64,000 nt of DNA. Origin: JBEVOS01 sp964563395. Lineage in GTDB: Bacteria > Pseudomonadota > Alphaproteobacteria > Caulobacterales > Aquidulcibacteraceae. This document shows, in pieces, positions 59,402 to 64,000 of the stretch. The position numbers were made by a program, and so were the translations under genes. The DNA lies in contig CAZLWK010000014.1 in NCBI GenBank assembly GCA_964563395.1, positions 18,625 to 82,624 on the forward strand, given 5' to 3'. The notes beneath the pieces were generated by a model. That model worked only from the letters and a program-made list of their open reading frames with translations, searched no databases and had not been told where the DNA came from. Positions within the stretch are counted from its first letter, which is position 1. Each line of letters opens with the position of its first letter.

Positions 59402-62400
59402 CTAGTTCGGGCGATACGCGCCAAACTCTGCGGAGAGACCGACATAGAAGGTTCGCCCTTCCGGACCAACCGGATAGGAAACCTGACCGTAATCGGGCTC
59501 CTGGTTCGTGAAATTGTTCACGCCCGCATAGAAATCCCAGGTCTCGCTCGGCGAGAAGCGCACTTGGATGTCGTGCACGGAGCGCGCGTCGAGCTTCTGG
59601 AATTCCGGCAACGTGGTGAGGCGCGGGATCGACGCAGAAGACGTCGCATAGCGCTCCGTCTCGGAGAAATAGCTGTAGCCGTAATTGACGGCCCAGGGCC
59701 CGCGCTCCCACAGCACGTCGAGCGCCGCCTGCCATTCAGGAACATCCACCTCACCGATATCCGGATCGGCCTCGGCGCCCGGCAGGTTCACGAAGGTCGC
59801 CTCCTCGAGATAATTTCCGACAAGCCGAATTCCGAACGTGCCCCAATCGCCGGTGAAGCCGAGGTCCGCCGGATCGAGGATGTAATTGATCGTGAAATCA
59901 TAGCCCTGCGTGCGGAACGAGGCGACGTTCACCGGCTCGATGCTGTAATCGATGATGCCGCCGAACGTATCGCTCAAGCTGTCCGTGTCGCGAATGATGA
60001 GATCGCAGAATTGATTGTCGATCGTGGGCAGATCCACGCATTGCTGCGCGATCGTTTCTGGATCGAGCGTGTTGATCGCATCCGCGATCTCGATGTCATA
60101 ATAATCGACCGAGAAGGTGAAACGCGGCAGCCAGCTCGGCTGATAGATGAAGCCGATCGTCTGCGTGTCCGCCGTCTCCTCAATCAGATCCGGATTGCCG
60201 CGTAAGAAGCCTGCGATGGAGGCGAAGTTCGGATCCGTGAAGGTATTTGGATCGGCCCCGAGCGCGGACAGCAATTGCGCGCAATTCGCCTGACGGAAGC
60301 TGGTTCCGTCATTGACGTTCGAGACATCGCACGGGTCGTCGATGAATTGGAACGTCTGACCGTTGGCGTTGAACAGCTCGCCAATATTCGGCGCCCGCAC
60401 CGCGCGCGCGATCGTGCCGCGGAAACGCAGATCGCGAATGGGCGCCCAAACGCCGCCGAACTTCCAGGTCGAGGTGTCGCCCACCGTGGAATAATCCGAA
60501 TAGCGGCCAGCGAGGTCGATCGACAGCGTATCGGCGAAAGGCGCCTCCGACAGGATCGGCACGTTCAACTCGGCGAAGACTTCGCGCACCTCGAAAGAGC
60601 CAAAGGTCGGATCGATCGCATTGCTGAAGGTGAGGCCCAGCTGATCCTCGATCGCGGGAATGTCCTCGCTTTCCTCACGCCGCCATTCCGCGCCGATCGA
60701 ATAGCCGATCGCGCCGGCCGGCAGCGAGAAGAAGGGCTCGGTCGAGCCCGACCAATAGGCCGAGACGACTTGCTGCGTGACCTTCGACTTGGCGAGCGAG
60801 TCGGTCAAAATCCAGTCAAGCGCCGCCTGAGAGGGCGCGCCATTGCCGATGATGTTGATCGGCACGCAGCCCGACCCCGGTCCCGGCGTGAAGGAGGTCG
60901 GCTCGTCCCAGCCGTTCCAGAAAGTGTTCGCGCCAATCGCGTTCGGGTCGAGGTCGGAACGGCAAATCGGATTGCCCGAACCGTCATCAACCGCGTCGAG
61001 CGCGGCGGCGTAACGATCATTGTAGCGGTTGTTGAGCGACAGAGTGTCGGTGGAGAGCTGGCCGAACGTGTAGGACACGTTCCACCGGCCCCAATCGCCG
61101 ACCTCGCCGTCCAGACCCCACACACCGCGCAGCGTCTCGCGATCGATCTTGTCCGCGCGGCGGCCAAAGTCGAAATTGTCACGCGTGATCAGCACTGAAC
61201 CGTCGGTCAGACCGAACAGATCGGCCCCGTTGCCGGCGGCGTCCGCCAGAATCTGCGGATAATCCTGGAGATAATAATAGTCGGGCTCGAGCGCGAGGAA
61301 GAAATCGAAGCTCGGCTGGCTGACCGTGAACGTCTGCGTCTTCACGAATTTAAGCTCGGTGAAGAAGCGGATGTTGTTGGTGATATCGTAATGACCGAGC
61401 AGGTTGATGTTGAACCGCTCGATGTCCGCCGCCAAATCGCCCGAATAGCCGCCGACCGGGGTCGCGCTGCCGCCGCCGCTATAGAGCGCATTGCTCAGGC
61501 TATCTGGATAGATGCCGGGGTCCCAAGCGCCGCCCGTATTGCCGTCGAAATCGGCCCCGAAGAAATCGAATTGCGTGAAGATGGCGCCGCCCGTGCCGGA
61601 ATCGTACCAGCCCAGGCCGCCAAATGGCAGACGATCGAAGTCGCTGACGACCGACGGTTCCGGATTGATAAACCGCACCTCGCCGAAGCCGGAATAATCG
61701 CGATCGAACGCGCCGATGCGGCCTTCGTGCGAATATTCGACGGCGACGGTGATATTGCCGCGGTCATTGTCGAAATTGGAGCCGGCGATAAGGCTGGCGA
61801 ATTCCTGCTCGCCGCCGCCCTCTTCCGTGTTGGAGAATTGCGTGCGGACCTTGAAGCCCTCGAAATCCTCACGCAGCACGAAATTGACGACGCCGGACAC
61901 GCCGTCGGCGCCATAGACGGCCGAGGCGCCGCCCGTCAGCACTTCGACGCGCTGAATGAGGTCCGTCGGGATGGAGTTCGTATCGACTGAAGCCGAACCA
62001 GCCAAGCCGCCGACATGGCGCCGACCATTGACCAGAACCAGCGTCCGGTCCGTGCCGAGATTGCGCAGATTTAGAAGATTGAGACCCGCCGTGCCGATTT
62101 CAGCGTTGGAGCCGGCATTGTCGTTGTTGTCGTCGGAATTCAGCAGCGCGGGAATGTCCTGCAGGAATTCGGTGACGTTGGTGATGCCGGAATTCTCGAT
62201 CTGCTCGGCGCCGACGGAGACGACGGGGTTGGAAAATTGATAATCCGGACGCGCGATACGCGAGCCGGTCACGGTGATGACCTCTTCCTCGGCCGCCGCC
62301 GGCGCGTCCTGCGCCACCGCCGGACCGCCGGTCGCCAAGGCCAACGCGGCCGCGCCAAGCGCCAACACGGATTTACGACCGACGCGCGCGCGCGCCGATA

Positions 62401-62407
62401 AAAGCAT
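59402..62407 (-). CDS. Large TonB-dependent outer-membrane receptor
   Basis: A 1001-residue receptor with a signal peptide (about 1-32), a TonB-box-like EEVITVTGSRIARPDYQFSN (about 41-60), a plug with FLQDIPALLNSDDNNDNAGS and NLLNLRNLGTDRTLVLVNGRRHVGG, and a barrel with many DxD/NxN-rich loops. The VTGSRI plug type is abundant in Caulobacterales and Sphingomonadales. The C terminus ends EFGAYRPN rather than in an aromatic residue, which is atypical. An in-frame stop just upstream limits the start to ATG 62407, where the ribosome site (GGAAGGGG) is rather distant. The substrate is unknown; such receptors import oligosaccharides, peptides or siderophores. Confidence 0.92.
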   Translation of the reverse strand: MLLSARARVGRKSVLALGAAALALATGGPAVAQDAPAAAEEEVITVTGSRIARPDYQFSNPVVSVGAEQIENSGITNVTEFLQDIPALLNSDDNNDNAGSNAEIGTAGLNLLNLRNLGTDRTLVLVNGRRHVGGLAGSASVDTNSIPTDLIQRVEVLTGGASAVYGADGVSGVVNFVLREDFEGFKVRTQFSNTEEGGGEQEFASLIAGSNFDNDRGNITVAVEYSHEGRIGAFDRDYSGFGEVRFINPEPSVVSDFDRLPFGGLGWYDSGTGGAIFTQFDFFGADFDGNTGGAWDPGIYPDSLSNALYSGGGSATPVGGYSGDLAADIERFNINLLGHYDITNNIRFFTELKFVKTQTFTVSQPSFDFFLALEPDYYYLQDYPQILADAAGNGADLFGLTDGSVLITRDNFDFGRRADKIDRETLRGVWGLDGEVGDWGRWNVSYTFGQLSTDTLSLNNRYNDRYAAALDAVDDGSGNPICRSDLDPNAIGANTFWNGWDEPTSFTPGPGSGCVPINIIGNGAPSQAALDWILTDSLAKSKVTQQVVSAYWSGSTEPFFSLPAGAIGYSIGAEWRREESEDIPAIEDQLGLTFSNAIDPTFGSFEVREVFAELNVPILSEAPFADTLSIDLAGRYSDYSTVGDTSTWKFGGVWAPIRDLRFRGTIARAVRAPNIGELFNANGQTFQFIDDPCDVSNVNDGTSFRQANCAQLLSALGADPNTFTDPNFASIAGFLRGNPDLIEETADTQTIGFIYQPSWLPRFTFSVDYYDIEIADAINTLDPETIAQQCVDLPTIDNQFCDLIIRDTDSLSDTFGGIIDYSIEPVNVASFRTQGYDFTINYILDPADLGFTGDWGTFGIRLVGNYLEEATFVNLPGAEADPDIGEVDVPEWQAALDVLWERGPWAVNYGYSYFSETERYATSSASIPRLTTLPEFQKLDARSVHDIQVRFSPSETWDFYAGVNNFTNQEPDYGQVSYPVGPEGRTFYVGLSAEFGAYRPN

Positions 62408-62732
62408 GCATCATTACGAACCCCTTCCGGGCCGCGGGTTTTCCCGTCGGCCGCTGCTCTGTTGAAGGCGCTTGCGCGCCATATCCGCCGCGTCCCCCCC
62501 GGGACAAACATCGATTGGGACCTTCGTCTCGCCAATCGCGACGGATCGATGACGCGACGCTAAAGCTTGCGTGAAGCGTGCGTCAATTTGGGAGCGACAC
62601 AATTCGCCTTAATCTCGTGCGAGTTTCGCCACGCCTGGGCGAACAGAGCACGAACTCGCCCGACGCTTGCGCAAAATTGCGGCCGGGCGAGGAGCCCTGG
62701 CGCATCCCACCGCGCGCGCCTATCTTCCGTTC
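62408..62732. other. 325-base intergenic region between receptor and uvrB
   Basis: It holds the leader and promoter of the divergent receptor gene, and the LexA box and promoter of uvrB. Short repeated GCGTGAAGCGTGCGT-like sequence near 62570-62583 may be regulatory. I see no RNA gene and no convincing small coding frame; frames crossing it from both sides lack ribosome sites. Confidence 0.5.
62641..62655. promoter_or_regulatory. LexA (SOS) box before uvrB
   Basis: GAAC-AGAGCAC-GAAC is the exact complement-orientation form of the alphaproteobacterial LexA operator (GTTC-N7-GTTC). It is 77 bases before the uvrB ATG. uvrB and other excision-repair genes are usual SOS members. Confidence 0.82.
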
Positions 62733-64000
62733 ATGCCCCGTTCCATCACCCCGCGCGGCGTCGCCGAAGCGCCAGCCGCCGCCTTCGTGTTCGACCAGAC
62801 CGCCGCGATCTGGACGCCGCACCGGCCCGAGCGGGCCTGGGAGAAGCTGGAGGGCGGCAAGCGCTTCAAGCTGGTCTCCGATTACACGCCCGCCGGCGAT
62901 CAGCCGCAGGCGATCGCGGAGCTCGTGGAGGGCATCGGCCGCGCCGAACAGGACCAGGTGCTGCTCGGCGTCACCGGCTCGGGCAAGACCTTCACGATGG
63001 CGAAAGTGATCGAGAGCGTGCAGCGCCCCGCGCTTGTGCTGGCGCCCAATAAGACGCTCGCGGCGCAGCTCTATGGCGAGTTCAAGAACTTCTTCCCGGA
63101 AAACGCGGTCGAGTATTTCGTCTCCTATTACGATTATTATCAGCCGGAAGCGTATGTGCCGCGCACCGACACCTACATCGAGAAGGAATCCAACATCAAC
63201 GAACAGATCGATCGCATGCGCCATGCGGCGACGCGCGCGATCCTGGAACGCGATGACGTGATCATCGTCGCCTCCGTGTCGTGCATTTATGGCATCGGCT
63301 CGGTGGAGACCTATACGTCGATGACGTTCACCGTGCGCGTGGGCCAGCCTTATGGGCAGCAGGAGCTCGTGCGCGACCTCGTCGCCCTGCAATATAAGCG
63401 CAACGATCAGGCCTTCGCGCGCGGCCTTTTCCGCGTGCGCGGCGACGTGGTGGAGGTGTTTCCCGCGCACCAGGAGGATCGGGCCTGGCGCATCTCCTTC
63501 TTCGGCGACGACGTGGAATCGATCGACGAATTCGATCCGCTCACGGGCAAGAAGGTCGCGCGCCTCGACGCGGTGAAACTTTACGCCAATTCGCATTATG
63601 TCACGCCGCGCCCAACGCTCAATCAGGCCGTCGATCAGATCCGCGAGGAATTGAAACTCCGCCTCGACCAATTCCGCCAGGAGGGCAAACTCCTGGAGGC
63701 GCAGCGGCTCGAGCAGCGCTGCACCTTCGACATGGAGATGATGCTGGCCACCGGCTCCTGCGCGGGCATCGAGAATTATTCGCGCTACCTCACCGGCCGC
63801 AAGCCGGGCGAGCCGCCGCCGACTCTGTTCGAATACATCCCGGACAACGCGCTCATCTTCACGGATGAGAGCCACGTCACCATCCCGCAGATCGGCGCGA
63901 TGTATCGCGGCGACTTCAATCGCAAGAAGACGCTCTCCGATTACGGCTTCCGCCTGCCCTCCTGCATGGACAATCGCCCGCTCAAATTCGAGGAATGGGA
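62733..64000 (+). CDS. uvrB: UvrABC excinuclease subunit B, 5' part (runs off the right edge)
   Basis: 422 codons are visible. UvrB verifies DNA damage and loads UvrC in nucleotide excision repair. Walker A is GVTGSGKTFTM (about 79-89). The beta-hairpin that inserts between strands includes YYDYYQPEAYVPRTDTYIEK, and the DExH-type box is FTDESHV. An N-terminal extension of about 40 residues before FKLVSDYTPAGDQPQAI is common in alphaproteobacterial UvrB. ATG 62733 has no strong ribosome site, so the exact start is uncertain. The C-terminal helicase motifs and UVR domain lie beyond the window. Confidence 0.95.
   Translation, partial: MPRSITPRGVAEAPAAAFVFDQTAAIWTPHRPERAWEKLEGGKRFKLVSDYTPAGDQPQAIAELVEGIGRAEQDQVLLGVTGSGKTFTMAKVIESVQRPALVLAPNKTLAAQLYGEFKNFFPENAVEYFVSYYDYYQPEAYVPRTDTYIEKESNINEQIDRMRHAATRAILERDDVIIVASVSCIYGIGSVETYTSMTFTVRVGQPYGQQELVRDLVALQYKRNDQAFARGLFRVRGDVVEVFPAHQEDRAWRISFFGDDVESIDEFDPLTGKKVARLDAVKLYANSHYVTPRPTLNQAVDQIREELKLRLDQFRQEGKLLEAQRLEQRCTFDMEMMLATGSCAGIENYSRYLTGRKPGEPPPTLFEYIPDNALIFTDESHVTIPQIGAMYRGDFNRKKTLSDYGFRLPSCMDNRPLKFEEW

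Overview
The window reads as a GC-rich (about 65% by eye) alphaproteobacterial chromosome segment, most like Caulobacterales/Hyphomonadaceae-type bacteria. Four things point there: a fixLJ-fixT-fixK oxygen-response locus joined to ccoNOQP-ccoGHIS; two LexA boxes of the alphaproteobacterial type (GTTC-N7-GTTC); a promoter of the EcfG general-stress type before otsBA; and large TonB-dependent receptors of the kind common in that order. The genus is not resolved. I see no rRNA, tRNA, CRISPR array, insertion sequence or phage gene.

Layout. (1) 1-4169: start of a lipoprotein gene on the minus strand, then a coupled otsB-otsA-GH15 trehalose operon. (2) 4223-5449: family III CoA-transferase. (3) 5462-18792: microaerobic respiration block. 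It holds cbb3 oxidase (ccoNOQP), its assembly genes (ccoGHIS, including the tiny ccoQ and ccoS), a flavodoxin-fold oxidoreductase, a universal stress protein with a partner of unknown function, the haem-PAS kinase FixL, FixJ, a FixT-like single receiver and FixK. FixK-type boxes lie in both divergent promoter regions. (4) 18907-24426: SOS mutagenesis cassette imuA-imuB-dnaE2 behind a LexA box. (5) 24420-27771: Mla-type lipid-transport ABC operon. (6) 27928-31820: second CoA-transferase, phenylalanine hydroxylase, maleylacetoacetate isomerase and an isoaspartyl peptidase/asparaginase. (7) 31914-51896: an accessory catabolic region. It contains an MFS transporter, an 11-gene minus-strand operon (two SDRs, TPP-dependent E1 alpha/beta, Rieske oxygenase, VOC protein, NmrA-like protein, SDR, CurA-like reductase, ThuA-like protein, secreted protein) preceded by a TonB-dependent receptor, a divergent SDR-P450-epoxide-hydrolase-like operon, a ThuA-GST pair, an SDR, an acyl-CoA dehydrogenase and a TetR regulator. 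(8) 51923-59246: housekeeping and signalling genes (engB, trxB, MHYT histidine kinase, LysR regulator, EamA transporter, aspartate aminotransferase, DUF6491-like lipoprotein). (9) 59402-64000: a 1001-residue TonB-dependent receptor, a 325-base intergenic region with a second LexA box, and the 5' part of uvrB.

How parts work together. Low oxygen should release FixL activity, FixJ should activate fixK, and FixK should act at the boxes before ccoN and between usp and fixL, with the FixT-like protein as probable feedback. DNA damage should induce imuAB-dnaE2 and uvrB. The catabolic region looks built for an imported hydrophobic, oxygenated, probably alicyclic or aromatic substrate: outer-membrane receptor, P450 and Rieske oxygenase for activation, epoxide-hydrolase fold, five SDRs, acyl-CoA dehydrogenase and a local TetR regulator. 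The substrate cannot be read from sequence. This region is the best candidate for an undescribed pathway.
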